A DNA stretch of 64,000 nucleotides from G963666705 sp963666705 (GTDB lineage Bacteria; Pseudomonadota; Alphaproteobacteria; CADEGL01): contig CAXXKO010000001.1 of the NCBI GenBank assembly GCA_963666705.2, positions 558,001-622,000 of the forward strand, given 5' to 3'. Of the stretch, positions 9,491-18,876 are shown one piece after another. Position numbers and translations under genes: made by a program. The notes below the pieces were generated by a model, which worked only from the letters and a program-made list of their open reading frames with translations, had not been told where the DNA came from and did no database searches. Each line of letters begins with the position of its first letter. Positions within the stretch are counted from its first letter, which is position 1.

Positions 9491-11505
9491 CCGAATCCTG
9501 GCAGATCGGCATCGATATCGGCGGCACCTTCACCGACGTGGTGGCCGTCAACCCGGAGGGTAATCTCCACCGCACGGCCAAGGTGGGCAGCGTGGCGGGC
9601 GAGCCCGTGGCCAGCGTGGACGCGGCCCTCGCGGCCGTGGGACTGGGCTGGGACCAGGTCTCCGACCTGATGCACGGCACGACCATGGCGACCAACGCCA
9701 TCGTCGAGGGCAAGCTCGCGCGGGTGGCGCTCATCACCACAAAGGGGTTCCGCGATACCCTCGCCATCGGGCGCCAGAACCGCGGCGACCTCTATCGCCT
9801 CGACCTGCCGCCGAAGCTGCCCGCACTGGTGCCAGAGGCGCTGCGCCTCGAGGTGGCCGAGCGGCTCGATTCGGACGGCGCCGTGCTCGTGCCGCTGACG
9901 AAGGATGCGATCGCGAGCGCGCTCGAGGAGGTCAAGCATCTCGGCGTCGAGGCCGTGGCCGTGTGCCTCATCCACGCCTATGCCAACCCCGCGCACGAAG
10001 TGGCACTTGGCGCGGCGTTGGCACCGGACCAGACACATGTCGCCCTCTCGCACCGCATGAACCCCGAGGTGCGGGAGTTCGAGCGCTCGAGCGCCACGGT
10101 GCTCAACGCCGCCCTCATGCCCCTGACCTCAGACCATATGGACCGCCTCCTGGCCCGCGCGGGGAACCGCACCCGGATCCACCTGTTCCATTCGGCGGGC
10201 GGCATGGCCTCGGCCGACGCGGTCAAGGACCGCCCTCTCGCCCTCGCCCTTTCTGGCCCAGCGGCGGGCGTGGCGGCGGCGGGGCGCGTCGCCGGGGAGC
10301 TCGGCTTCGACCGCGCCATCAGCTTCGACATGGGCGGGACGACGACGGATGTCTGCCTCATCGTCGATGGCGCCGCCCAGATCAGCGGTCAGCGCACCAT
10401 CGCCGGGCGGCCGCTGCGCCAGCCCATGGTGGCGGTCGAGTCGATCGGCGCCGGCGGCGGCTCGATCGCGCGCCTCGACAGCGGCGCCATCCGCGTCGGA
10501 CCGGAGAGTGCCGGGGCCGAGCCGGGGCCGGCCTGCTACGGCGCGGGCGGCGCCGAGGCAACGGTCACGGACGCGAACCTCCTGCTCGGCTACCTCGATA
10601 CGGGGCGCTTGCTCGGCGGCGCCGTGCGCCTCGACCGGAGCCTGTCCGAGGCGGCGCTCGGGCCCCTTGCCGCGGCCTTCGGCGTCGGCATCGCGGAAGC
10701 GGCCCTGGGCATCCACCGCATCGCCAATGCCAACATGACCCGCGCCCTGCGCCGGGTGACGGTGGAGCGGGGCGTTGACGCCCGTGAATGCGCGCTCATC
10801 GCCTTCGGCGGTGCTGGCCCCATGCACGCCGTGTCGCTGGCCCGCGAGTTCGGCATCTCGCGCATCGTCGTGCCGCGCTTCTCCAGCATGTTCTCGGCCC
10901 TCGGCTGCCTGACGGCCGAGCTCAGCTACGCCCAGCAGCAGACCGTGCGTATGGCAAGCGGGAGCTGGGAAGCGCCGCACCTCGACGCCTTGCGCGCCGA
11001 CCTCCTGGCCCGGCTCTCGGCCCCGCTCCTGGCCGCCGGCCATGCCGAGGACGGAATCGAGATCGAGGATGTGGCCGCCATCCGCTACGCGGGCCAAAGC
11101 TACGCCGTCGAGGTGCCCTGCCAGGCGCCCTACGACCCCGCGCGCCTCGACGCGGATTTCAAGGCCCTCCACCAACGCCTCTACGGCTTCACCACCGACG
11201 AGCCGTGGGAGCTCGAATCCCTGCGCCTCCGCGTCTCGGCCCCGACCGGGCGCGTGGCGAACGGCCTGCCGGCGGCGGCGGGTATCGAGCCCGCCGAGCC
11301 GGTTTCGACCGCGCCGTGCTGGTTCACCGCGGAGGGTGCGGTCGAGACGCCGCGATACGACCGCGACCGACTGGCGACCGACCAGAGAATCGAGGGCCCC
11401 GCGGTGATCGAGGATGCCTGGTCCACAGTCGTGGTCAATCCTGGTGCCACCGCCTGGGCCGATGCGCGCGGGAACCTCCACCTCGAAGCGGGAGAGCCGT
11501 CATAA
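9487..11505 (+). CDS. hyuA: Hydantoinase/oxoprolinase subunit A
   Basis: The subunit couples ATP hydrolysis to opening of a five-membered lactam or hydantoin ring together with HyuB. At 672 residues it has the family's usual length. IGIDIGGTFTD near the N-terminus is the actin-like phosphate-binding loop, MHGTTMATNAIVE follows, and SFDMGGTTTDVCL (around residue 278) is the second phosphate loop. It follows the IclR gene with a 4-base overlap. Homologues include N-methylhydantoinase, acetone carboxylase beta and 5-oxoprolinase, so the ring substrate remains open. Confidence 0.9.
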   Translation: MTESWQIGIDIGGTFTDVVAVNPEGNLHRTAKVGSVAGEPVASVDAALAAVGLGWDQVSDLMHGTTMATNAIVEGKLARVALITTKGFRDTLAIGRQNRGDLYRLDLPPKLPALVPEALRLEVAERLDSDGAVLVPLTKDAIASALEEVKHLGVEAVAVCLIHAYANPAHEVALGAALAPDQTHVALSHRMNPEVREFERSSATVLNAALMPLTSDHMDRLLARAGNRTRIHLFHSAGGMASADAVKDRPLALALSGPAAGVAAAGRVAGELGFDRAISFDMGGTTTDVCLIVDGAAQISGQRTIAGRPLRQPMVAVESIGAGGGSIARLDSGAIRVGPESAGAEPGPACYGAGGAEATVTDANLLLGYLDTGRLLGGAVRLDRSLSEAALGPLAAAFGVGIAEAALGIHRIANANMTRALRRVTVERGVDARECALIAFGGAGPMHAVSLAREFGISRIVVPRFSSMFSALGCLTAELSYAQQQTVRMASGSWEAPHLDALRADLLARLSAPLLAAGHAEDGIEIEDVAAIRYAGQSYAVEVPCQAPYDPARLDADFKALHQRLYGFTTDEPWELESLRLRVSAPTGRVANGLPAAAGIEPAEPVSTAPCWFTAEGAVETPRYDRDRLATDQRIEGPAVIEDAWSTVVVNPGATAWADARGNLHLEAGEPS

Positions 11506-13106
11506 CCGGTTCCGTCGATCCCTTCACCATCGAGGTCATCCGCAACGGCCTCACCGCCATTGCCGAGGAGATGTCGGTGGTGGTCATGCGCTCGGCCCGC
11601 TCGCCCCTCCTGCGCGAGGCGGGGGACCTCTCCTCGGCGCTCACCGATGCCGAGGGCGAGCTGATCGCCCAGGGCCGAGACATCCCGGTCCATATGGGCG
11701 TCATGTGCGCGACGGTGAAGGAGTTCCTCAAACACGTGCCGCCGGCGCGCCTCGCACCCGGCGACGTCTGGTTCCTCAACCTGCCCGAGATCGGTGGCAA
11801 CCACCTGCCGGACGTGAAGGCCATCCGCCCGATCTTCGCCGACGGCGCGCTCCAGGCCTTCGCCGTCAGCCTCGCCCATTGGGCCGATATCGGCGGCGCG
11901 CGGCCAGGCAGCTATGTCCCCGACGCGACCGACGCCTGGCAGGAGGGTGCCCGCATCCCGCCCACGAGGTTCTTCACCGCCGAGGGCCCCGACCGGGAGA
12001 AGCTCGACTTCCTGCTCGCCAACCTGCGCGGCGCCGACGAGCGGGAGGGCGACATCCTGGCCCAGATGGCGGCCACCCGCGCCGCCGAGGAACGCCTGCA
12101 GGGCCTGTTCGCGCGCTACGGCACGGCGTGCGTTCGGGACGCCATCGCGGCGCTCCACGACCAGTCCGAGGCGCAGATGCGCGCGGCCCTCGCGGCGCTG
12201 CCGCCCGGTGTGTACGAGGGCGTGGACTGGCTCGACGACGACGGGGTCGTCGATGAGCCCATCGCCGTGCGGGTCAAGATCACGCTTTCGGGCGAGACGG
12301 CGCGCTTCGATTTCTCCGATACGGACGACGCCGCCCGCGGCCCGCTCAACACCACGCGCTTCGCTACGGCGGCCTCGGTGTTCTATGCCGTCAAGGCCGT
12401 CGCCGGCCCCGACGTGCAGCCCAACGCCGGCTGCTACCGGCCGCTCGACATCATCACCCGGCCCGGCTCGCTGCTCGACCCGCCCACGGACCGGCCGGTC
12501 GTCGGCGGCAATCACGAGACCACCCAGCGCATCGCCGATGCCATCTTCCGCGCGCTCGAGCCCGCCGTGGCCGAGCGCCTGACCGCGGGCGGGCCCACGA
12601 CCTCGGGCCTTCTCCTCTTTGGCGGGCGCGATCCGCGCACGGGCCGCTGGACCACATTCTATGAGACCCACGGGGGTGGCGAGGGCGCGCGGGCCGACCG
12701 CGACGGCATGCCCGTGGTCCGGGTCCATATGTCGAACGTCATGAACACGCCGGCCGAGGTGGTCGAGTCCGAATACCCCATCCGGGTCGAGCGCCAGGAG
12801 CTGCGCCGGGGCTCGGGCGGCGCCGGTGCCCATCGCGGCGGCGACGGCCTGGTGCGCGAATACCGCATCCGCGACACCGAGATGGGCCTGACCACCATGT
12901 TCGAGCGCCGTGTCATACCGCCATACGGCCTCCAGGGCGGCGAGGCGGGCGCGCCATTCCGCGCCACCCTGGTGCGCGCGTCGGGAGAGGAATCGATCCT
13001 CCCCGGCAAGACCCACGTTCGGCTGGGGCCTGGCGACCGCGTGATCCTCGAAAGCTCCGGCGGCGGCGGGTACGGCCCGGCCATCGGCGAGGTGGGATCG
13101 AAATAG
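11502..13106 (+). CDS. hyuB: Hydantoinase/oxoprolinase subunit B
   Basis: This 534-residue partner of HyuA begins with the family's usual DPFTIEVIRNGL and contains EMSVVVMRSARSPLLRE and SGGGGYG near the end. No ATG, GTG or TTG lies in frame near the conserved start. The only plausible initiator is ATA at 11502-11504, which overlaps the TAA stop of hyuA. One G-to-A change in an ancestral ATGA overlap would turn both the start ATG into ATA and the stop TGA into TAA. If ATA is not used, translation would have to start at a weak upstream codon such as CTG. Confidence 0.85.
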   Translation: MTGSVDPFTIEVIRNGLTAIAEEMSVVVMRSARSPLLREAGDLSSALTDAEGELIAQGRDIPVHMGVMCATVKEFLKHVPPARLAPGDVWFLNLPEIGGNHLPDVKAIRPIFADGALQAFAVSLAHWADIGGARPGSYVPDATDAWQEGARIPPTRFFTAEGPDREKLDFLLANLRGADEREGDILAQMAATRAAEERLQGLFARYGTACVRDAIAALHDQSEAQMRAALAALPPGVYEGVDWLDDDGVVDEPIAVRVKITLSGETARFDFSDTDDAARGPLNTTRFATAASVFYAVKAVAGPDVQPNAGCYRPLDIITRPGSLLDPPTDRPVVGGNHETTQRIADAIFRALEPAVAERLTAGGPTTSGLLLFGGRDPRTGRWTTFYETHGGGEGARADRDGMPVVRVHMSNVMNTPAEVVESEYPIRVERQELRRGSGGAGAHRGGDGLVREYRIRDTEMGLTTMFERRVIPPYGLQGGEAGAPFRATLVRASGEESILPGKTHVRLGPGDRVILESSGGGGYGPAIGEVGSK

Positions 13107-13117
13107 GGAGAGGACCC

Positions 13118-13900
13118 ATGAGGCTCGAATCGAAGATCGCCATCGTCACCGGCGCCGCCAAGGGAATGGGCGAAGCCATCACGCTCGCCATGGCCCGCGA
13201 GGGGGCCGACATCATGCTCGCGGCCCGCGACGTGCCGCCGCTCGACGAGGTGGCGGCCAAGGTCCGCGCATTGGGCCGCCGGGCCGAGACAGTCTCGGTC
13301 GACGTGACCGACGAGGCCACGGTCAAGGCCATGGTTGACAAGACCCTCGAGGCCTTCGACGGGCGCATCGACATCCTGGTCAATGTCGCCGGCGTGACCG
13401 GGCCGATCGAGACGCCGGTGTGGGAGATCGAGCGCGACGACTTCGAGTACGTCATCATCGCCAACGTCCTCGGCATGTACCTGCCCATCAAGCACGCGCT
13501 GCCCACCATGATCGCCCAGCGCAGCGGCAAGATCGTGAACATCGGCGGCAGCTCCGGTATCCGCGGCTACAAGTACCGGGCGGCCTACAGCTCCTCGAAA
13601 TGGGCGGTGCGCGGCTTGACGCGCACGGTGGCCCTTGACGTGGGCGAGTACGGAATCAACGTGAACAACGTGGTGCCGGGCATCATCCAGACCCCGCGGA
13701 TGGAGAAGCTGTGCCACGAGAAGGCACGCAAGCGCGGCTGGACCTACGATCAGGTGTACCAGGAGTATGTCGAGGACATGACCCTCAAGCGCGTGACCAC
13801 GCCCGAGGACATCGCCGCCGCCGTGGTCTTCGCCGCTAGCGACGATTCTCGGAACATGACCGGCCAGGACATCATCATCGATGGCGGGTGGCAGATCTAG
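13118..13900 (+). CDS. Short-chain dehydrogenase/reductase
   Basis: This 260-residue classical SDR oxidises or reduces an alcohol/ketone with NAD(P). TGAAKGMG (residues 11-18) is the cofactor loop, NVAGV the NAG-type strand motif, and YSSSK the catalytic YxxxK. GGAGAGGACCC precedes the ATG, 11 bases after hyuB, so it is in the same operon. The C-terminal part (MEKLCHEKARKRGWTYDQVYQEY) is an extra substrate-lid helix. The substrate is unknown, but the context suggests a step in ring or side-chain breakdown. Confidence 0.9.
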   Translation: MRLESKIAIVTGAAKGMGEAITLAMAREGADIMLAARDVPPLDEVAAKVRALGRRAETVSVDVTDEATVKAMVDKTLEAFDGRIDILVNVAGVTGPIETPVWEIERDDFEYVIIANVLGMYLPIKHALPTMIAQRSGKIVNIGGSSGIRGYKYRAAYSSSKWAVRGLTRTVALDVGEYGINVNNVVPGIIQTPRMEKLCHEKARKRGWTYDQVYQEYVEDMTLKRVTTPEDIAAAVVFAASDDSRNMTGQDIIIDGGWQI

Positions 13901-13930
13901 AAGGGGAGGGCGGGGTCGTGCGTTTCACTC

Positions 13931-14109
13931 ATCCGGCCCTCATACTTCGACAGGCTCAGCATGAGGGCTTCACTCTGAACTGGCCCACCCATCCGGCCTT
14001 CATACTTCGACAGGCTCAGCATGAGGGCTTCACTCTGAACTGGCCCACCCACCCGGCCCTCATACTTCGACAGGCTCAGCATGAGGGCCTCACCCTGAGC
14101 CTGTCGAAG
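13931..14109. repeat. Three 60-bp tandem repeats ending in a hairpin
   Basis: A unit beginning CCGGCCCTCATACTTCGACA recurs at a period of exactly 60 bases, three times, with only a few substitutions. The third unit ends in CTTCGACAGGCTCAG (14065-14079) and its perfect complement CTGAGCCTGTCGAAG (14095-14109) around a 15-base loop. This resembles dispersed intergenic palindromes common in alphaproteobacteria. It sits between the SDR gene and the molybdenum hydroxylase genes, where it could weaken read-through or protect mRNA ends. Confidence 0.8.
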
Positions 14110-14209
14110 GGGAAGGCCGGTGGCACGGCCTCGGAAGCGGATTGACTAAACGCCGGATGTGCGGCGCGATGATGCGCGGGCATCCGTACGAGGAATAGGG
14201 AGCGGGCCG

Positions 14210-15076
14210 ATGTTGCCGGAATTCGATCTCGAGGAGCCACGGAGCCTCAAGGGTGCCCTGGCGGCGCTGGGCAACGGGGGCGGGGACGGCGTGCCGCTCG
14301 CGGGCGGCACCAACCTGCTCATCGATATGCGGGCGGGGCGGGCCAAGGTCGGGCGGCTCGTCAGCCTCGGCCATGTGGACGCGCTGCGCGGTATCGATTT
14401 GGCCAATGGCCAGGTGAGCCTGGGGGCGCGGACCACGCTCTCCGAAATCATCGCCGCCGATGGGCTCGCGGTGGCGGCCCCGGGGCTGGTGGCGGCGGCA
14501 AAGGTCTTCGCCGGCGCCATGGTACGCAACGCCGCAACTGTGGCCGGCAACATCTGCAGCGCCTCACCGGCGGCCGACCTGGTGCCTCCGCTGATGGCGC
14601 TCGGCGCCGAGATGGTGCTGGAAGGCCCGGGCGGCGAGCGGGTGGTACCGCTGGACCGCTTCCTCGTCGGCTATCACGAGCTGGAGCGCCGACCGAACGA
14701 GCTCGTGACCCGGGTGCGCTGGCCCGCCCGGCCCGCGAATTCGCGCCACCTCTTCTACAAGCTCGCCATGCGCAAGGGGGACGCCATCACAGTCGTCGGC
14801 CTCTCGGTCCTGGTGGCCGTGGAGGGCGGCAAATGCAGCCTCGCGCGTATCGCCCTCGGCTCCGTGGCACCCGTGGTGAAGCGCGCGGTAGAGGCGGAAG
14901 CGACGCTTCAAGATGCCGAGCTCAGCGATGCGGCCATCGAGGCCGCGGCCGACCAAGCCCAAGCGGCGAGCACACCAATCGACGACGTGCGCGCCTCGGG
15001 CGAGTATCGCCGGCATGCCGTCAAGGTCCTGACCCGCCGCATGCTGACCCAGGCCCGGGACGAGCTGTCTTCATAG
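14210..15076 (+). CDS. Molybdenum hydroxylase, FAD-binding subunit
   Basis: This 288-residue medium subunit of a xanthine dehydrogenase/CO dehydrogenase-type enzyme passes electrons from the iron-sulfur clusters to FAD. The FAD-binding stretches LAGGTNLLIDMR (around residue 28) and ATVAGNICSASPAADLVPPL (around 108) are typical. The ATG follows AGGAATAGGGAGC. Three subunit genes follow one another here, all on + and nearly touching, so they should form one complex. The enzyme would hydroxylate an N-heterocycle, purine or aldehyde. Confidence 0.9.
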   Translation: MLPEFDLEEPRSLKGALAALGNGGGDGVPLAGGTNLLIDMRAGRAKVGRLVSLGHVDALRGIDLANGQVSLGARTTLSEIIAADGLAVAAPGLVAAAKVFAGAMVRNAATVAGNICSASPAADLVPPLMALGAEMVLEGPGGERVVPLDRFLVGYHELERRPNELVTRVRWPARPANSRHLFYKLAMRKGDAITVVGLSVLVAVEGGKCSLARIALGSVAPVVKRAVEAEATLQDAELSDAAIEAAADQAQAASTPIDDVRASGEYRRHAVKVLTRRMLTQARDELSS

Positions 15077-15088
15077 GGGAGCCCCAAG

Positions 15089-15577
15089 ATGGTTGCGGAA
15101 ACCGAGATCACGCTGACGGTCAACGGGCGAACCCAAACGGCGCGGGTGAAGCCGAACCGGACCCTCCTCGACGTCCTGCGCCAACTCGGCCACGTGGACG
15201 TCAAGAGCGGTTGCGAGAAGGCCGACTGCGGCGCCTGTGCCGTGCTGCTCGACGGCCAGGCCGTCGATAGCTGCATCACGCTCGCGCGCTTGGCGGACGG
15301 TGGCGCCATCACAACCGTCGTCGGCCTCGGCACGCCCGCCGATCCCCATCCGCTGCAGACCGCCTTCATCGAGCACGGGGCCGCCCAGTGCGGCTATTGC
15401 ATCCCCGGCGTGATCATCGCCTCGGCGGCGCTCCTCGATGAGAACCCGGACCCGACGGACGAGGAAATCAAGCTGGGCCTGAGCGGCAACCTCTGCCGCT
15501 GCACCGGCTACACGCGCATCTTCATGGCCGTCCGCGCGGCAGCGGCGGCGATGCGCGCGCAGGGAGGTGCGTCATGA
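15089..15577 (+). CDS. Molybdenum hydroxylase, 2Fe-2S subunit
   Basis: The 162-residue small subunit carries two [2Fe-2S] clusters. The plant-ferredoxin-type motif is GCEKADCGACAVLLDG (Cys near residues 43, 48, 51), with a further Cys after it. The second cluster is held by CGYCIPG and CRCTGY near the C-terminus. It moves electrons from the molybdenum centre to FAD. The TGA overlaps the ATG of the large subunit (15574-15577), showing translational coupling. Confidence 0.93.
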   Translation: MVAETEITLTVNGRTQTARVKPNRTLLDVLRQLGHVDVKSGCEKADCGACAVLLDGQAVDSCITLARLADGGAITTVVGLGTPADPHPLQTAFIEHGAAQCGYCIPGVIIASAALLDENPDPTDEEIKLGLSGNLCRCTGYTRIFMAVRAAAAAMRAQGGAS

Positions 15578-17901
15578 CCGACACCCAAGGTGCTGGCGGC
15601 ATCGGCCGGAACATCCAGGAATTCCGCCAGGTCGGCAAGCCGCTGCCGCGCACGGACGCGCCCGGGAAGTGCTTTGGCACCACGGTCTATGCCGGCGACC
15701 TGGTCATGCCCAACATGCTGCATGGCAAAGTTTTTCGCAGTGCGGCCGCGAGCCTCAAGATCAACTGCGTGGACGCCACCAAGGCGCGCGCCCTGCCCGG
15801 CGTGCACTGCGTGCTGACCGCGTGGGAGCTGCCCGACCGGCTGATCCAGACCGACATTCCGGGCCAGACGGGCAAGCGCGAGCTCAACACCGCGCAGCCC
15901 ATCCTGGCCAAGCACCGGGTGCGCTTCGAGGGCGAGGCGCTGGCCCTGATCGCGGCCGAGACGCCGGAGATCGCCGAGGCGGCCGCGGACCTGATCGAGG
16001 TCGATTCGGAGCCCATCCCCGGCGTCTTCGACCCCTTCGAAGCCTTGAAGCCAGATGCGCCCGTGGTCTACGGCGAAGACAACATCGTTAGCAGTTACAA
16101 GATCCGCAAGGGCGACGTGGAGAAGGCCATGGAGGGTGCGGACCTCCTGGTCGAGAACACCTTCAGGACCCAGCACCAGGAGCAGGCCTTCCTGGAGCCC
16201 GAGGCGGGCGTCGCCTGGGTCGACGACAACGAAGTCATCAACCTGCGCATCTCGGGCCAGGTGGTGGAGCATTTCCGCGTCGTCGCCGACGCCCTCGGCG
16301 TGCCCCACAACCGGGTGCAGCTGAGGGTAATGTTCACGGGCGGTGGTTTCGGCGGCAAGGAGAACATCACCGTCGAGCTCTACCTGGCGCTTCTGGCCCA
16401 GGCCGTGCGCAAGCCCGTCCGCCTCGTGTTCAGCCGCGAGGAATCCTTCCTCGCCCACGGCAAGCGCCATCCCTTCACCATCACCCACCGGACGGCCGTG
16501 ACCAAGGACGGGAAGATCGTGGCCGCGGAGGTCGATCTGACGGCGGACGCGGGCGCCTACGCGACCTTGAGCCCCTATGTCCTGCTCTATGCCAGCGTCG
16601 GGGCCATGGGCCCCTACAAGGTGGACAACGTGTGGGTCGATTCGAGGGTGGTCGCCACCAATACCATTCCCACCGACGCCTTCCGGGGCTTCGGCACCAT
16701 GCAGGCCTGCTTCGCGATCGAAAGCCAGATGGACGAGATCGCCAAGGCACTCGGCATGGACCGGCAGGAAATCAGGCGGCGCAACTTCATCAAGACGGGC
16801 GAGCCCAACCTCACGGGCCAGATCATCGAGAGCGAGGTGTGGTCGGAGCGCTGCGCGCGGGAGGCGATGGACGCCCTCGGCGAGCGGACGCCCGATAGCG
16901 GCGCCGTCCGAATCGGCCGCGGCCTGGCCTGCTACCAGCAGAGCTATGGCCGCATATCCTGGTTCCACGATACGAGCGAGGCGTGGGTCGGCGTCGAAGT
17001 GGACGGCACCGTCGTGGTACGGACGGGCGTGACCGACATCGGCGCCGGCCAGGTCTCGGCCGTGAGCCAGATCGCCGCCGAGGTTCTCGGCGTGTCCCTG
17101 ACCGAGGTGGTGACCTATTTCGGTGACAGCGCCGTCACGCCGCTGGCCGGCACTTCGACCGCCAGCCGCGCCCTCTTCATGTCAGGCAGAGCCGTCCGGT
17201 TGGCCGCCTCCAAGGTGCGGGAGGTATTCTTCGATCGCGCCGCCCTGCACTTCGGCGCCACGGCCGATGCGCTCGACATGGCGGAATCCCAGGTGTTCGT
17301 AGTGGCCGACCCTGACCGGGCGTTGCCGCTCGCCGAGCTGGCCAAGCTGTGCGCCGCCGACGGCATCCACCGCTCGAACTTGTCGATCTTCAAGGCGCCC
17401 TTCAGCGACGGCATCGACCCGGAGACCGGCCAGGGACGGGTCTTTCCCGATTTCACCTTTGGCGCGCACGCGGTCGAGGTGGCCGTCGATACCGAGACCG
17501 GCGAGGTGACGGTGCTCAAGAGCGTCGGCGCCCACGATATCGGCCAGGCCATCAACAGCGCGGCCGTCGCCGGCCAGATTGAGGGCAGCGCCCTCATGGG
17601 CCAGGGCTTTGCTCTCTGCGAGAACATGCAGATGGGGGAAGACGGCCTCGTGACCCCGTCCTTGAGCGAGTATCTGATCCCGACGGCCGAGGATGTGCCC
17701 GAGATCACGGCCATCATCCTCGAATCCCGCAGTGGCCTCGGCCCCTACGGCGCCAAAGGCATCGGCGAGCCTTCGCTGACGCCGGTCGCCCCGTCGATCG
17801 GCAATGCGGTGGCGGACGCCATCGGCGTTCGCATCCACGACCTGCCGATCACGCCCGAGAAGGTGGTAAGGGCGCTGATGAGGCGCGACGCGGCGGAATA
17901 G
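15574..17901 (+). CDS. Molybdenum hydroxylase, molybdopterin-binding subunit
   Basis: The 775-residue large subunit holds the molybdopterin-cytosine-dinucleotide cofactor. GGGFGGKE (around residue 253), AFRGFGTMQ (around 368) and the C-terminal GPYGAKGIGEP with its catalytic-Glu region are visible. The AYRCSFR loop of CO dehydrogenase is absent, so this is the hydroxylase branch (xanthine, nicotinate, isoquinoline or aldehyde type), not a carbon-monoxide dehydrogenase. The neighbouring hydantoinase and ureohydrolase suggest an N-containing ring as substrate, which is inference. Confidence 0.9.
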   Translation: MTDTQGAGGIGRNIQEFRQVGKPLPRTDAPGKCFGTTVYAGDLVMPNMLHGKVFRSAAASLKINCVDATKARALPGVHCVLTAWELPDRLIQTDIPGQTGKRELNTAQPILAKHRVRFEGEALALIAAETPEIAEAAADLIEVDSEPIPGVFDPFEALKPDAPVVYGEDNIVSSYKIRKGDVEKAMEGADLLVENTFRTQHQEQAFLEPEAGVAWVDDNEVINLRISGQVVEHFRVVADALGVPHNRVQLRVMFTGGGFGGKENITVELYLALLAQAVRKPVRLVFSREESFLAHGKRHPFTITHRTAVTKDGKIVAAEVDLTADAGAYATLSPYVLLYASVGAMGPYKVDNVWVDSRVVATNTIPTDAFRGFGTMQACFAIESQMDEIAKALGMDRQEIRRRNFIKTGEPNLTGQIIESEVWSERCAREAMDALGERTPDSGAVRIGRGLACYQQSYGRISWFHDTSEAWVGVEVDGTVVVRTGVTDIGAGQVSAVSQIAAEVLGVSLTEVVTYFGDSAVTPLAGTSTASRALFMSGRAVRLAASKVREVFFDRAALHFGATADALDMAESQVFVVADPDRALPLAELAKLCAADGIHRSNLSIFKAPFSDGIDPETGQGRVFPDFTFGAHAVEVAVDTETGEVTVLKSVGAHDIGQAINSAAVAGQIEGSALMGQGFALCENMQMGEDGLVTPSLSEYLIPTAEDVPEITAIILESRSGLGPYGAKGIGEPSLTPVAPSIGNAVADAIGVRIHDLPITPEKVVRALMRRDAAE

Positions 17902-18027
17902 GGCGCGCTAGTCTCCCGGTCCACCACGTCCGAGGCGCGGGCCTCGCAATCGGCGAGGGCGTCGATCCGCCGCGGGCGCCCGGGCGGGCGCGCTTGCCTC
18001 GATATAGGCAAGGGACCACACTACGGC

Positions 18028-18876
18028 ATGAAGGATCGCGCCGCGGCCACCTCCCAATCGCCGCGCGGGCGGACTGGCCAGTTGGGGGCTCGCTTGGAGA
18101 TACATCGGCATCATCCGCGGACGGATCCGACCAAGGGGCGGTCGGGAGCCGCGCGGCGCGGCGCCCATCGCCCTGGCGAGCGCCAGGCCGGCAAGTCCCC
18201 CTGCGACCGCTGCGAAGTCCGCGACCAGGCTTTCTGTCGCGTGCTCCTGACCGAGGAATTCGAGCAGCTGGAATCGATCCGTCGGACGCGCGAGGCCCGG
18301 CCGCGCGAAGCCATCTTCAACCAAGGCGACCCGGCATCGCATTTATTCACCGTGACCGCCGGTACCGTGCGTATCGTCCGCCTGCTGCGGGACGGGCGGC
18401 GGCAGATCGCGGGCTTCCTTCATGAAGGAGACTTCCTCGGCCTCACGGATGGCGGCAGCTATACCTATACGGCCGAGGCGATTACCCATGCCACGTTGTG
18501 CCGCTTTCCCCGCACAGGCCTAGAGACGCTGTTCGAGCGCTACCCGGCGCTGGAGAAGTGCCTCCTCGGCATGGCCGTGACCGAGATCGCCGCGGCCCAC
18601 GACCAGGTGTTGCTGCTGGGACGCAAAACGGCGCGCGAGCGTGTCGCGACACTGCTCATCATGCTCTCGCGCCGGTGGGCCGGCCGAGGGCGGCCGGAAA
18701 GTCCCGTGGACCTGCCGATGAGCCGCGAGGACATCGCCGACTACCTCGGCCTCACGCTCGAGACGGTGAGCCGCACCTTCAACAACCTGAGGCGCGAGGG
18801 CTATATCGACTTCACCCGGCGGGGCCGTGCCACGGCCCTGAGGGTCGACAGGCTCGCCGCCCTGACCGGGGATTGA
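18028..18876 (+). CDS. Crp/Fnr regulator with FnrN-type cysteines
   Basis: This 282-residue protein has a cyclic-nucleotide-binding-like beta barrel (about 75-190) and a C-terminal helix-turn-helix, MSREDIADYLGLTLETVSRTF, whose E..SR residues recognise the FNR/FixK half-site TTGAT. Cys59, Cys62 and Cys70 have the C-x2-C-x7-C spacing of FnrN proteins, which hold an oxygen-sensitive [4Fe-4S] cluster; a further Cys near residue 157 (ATLCRF) could be the fourth ligand. It should therefore sense low oxygen. It lies 210 bases upstream of the caspase/serpin locus on the same strand, but I see no clear TTGAT-N4-ATCAA site there. Confidence 0.85.
   Translation: MKDRAAATSQSPRGRTGQLGARLEIHRHHPRTDPTKGRSGAARRGAHRPGERQAGKSPCDRCEVRDQAFCRVLLTEEFEQLESIRRTREARPREAIFNQGDPASHLFTVTAGTVRIVRLLRDGRRQIAGFLHEGDFLGLTDGGSYTYTAEAITHATLCRFPRTGLETLFERYPALEKCLLGMAVTEIAAAHDQVLLLGRKTARERVATLLIMLSRRWAGRGRPESPVDLPMSREDIADYLGLTLETVSRTFNNLRREGYIDFTRRGRATALRVDRLAALTGD

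Noticed and set aside
13931..14109. Possible CRISPR array
   Set aside because: The units are head-to-tail copies with no distinct spacers, and no cas genes are near.
13888..14145. Open frame over the 60-bp repeats with repeated RQAQHEG
   Set aside because: The repeat period is a multiple of three, so it stays open by chance; the sequence is a palindromic intergenic repeat.
15574..17901. Carbon monoxide dehydrogenase large subunit
   Set aside because: The AYRCSFR loop of CO dehydrogenase is missing, so only the broader molybdenum hydroxylase call is supported.
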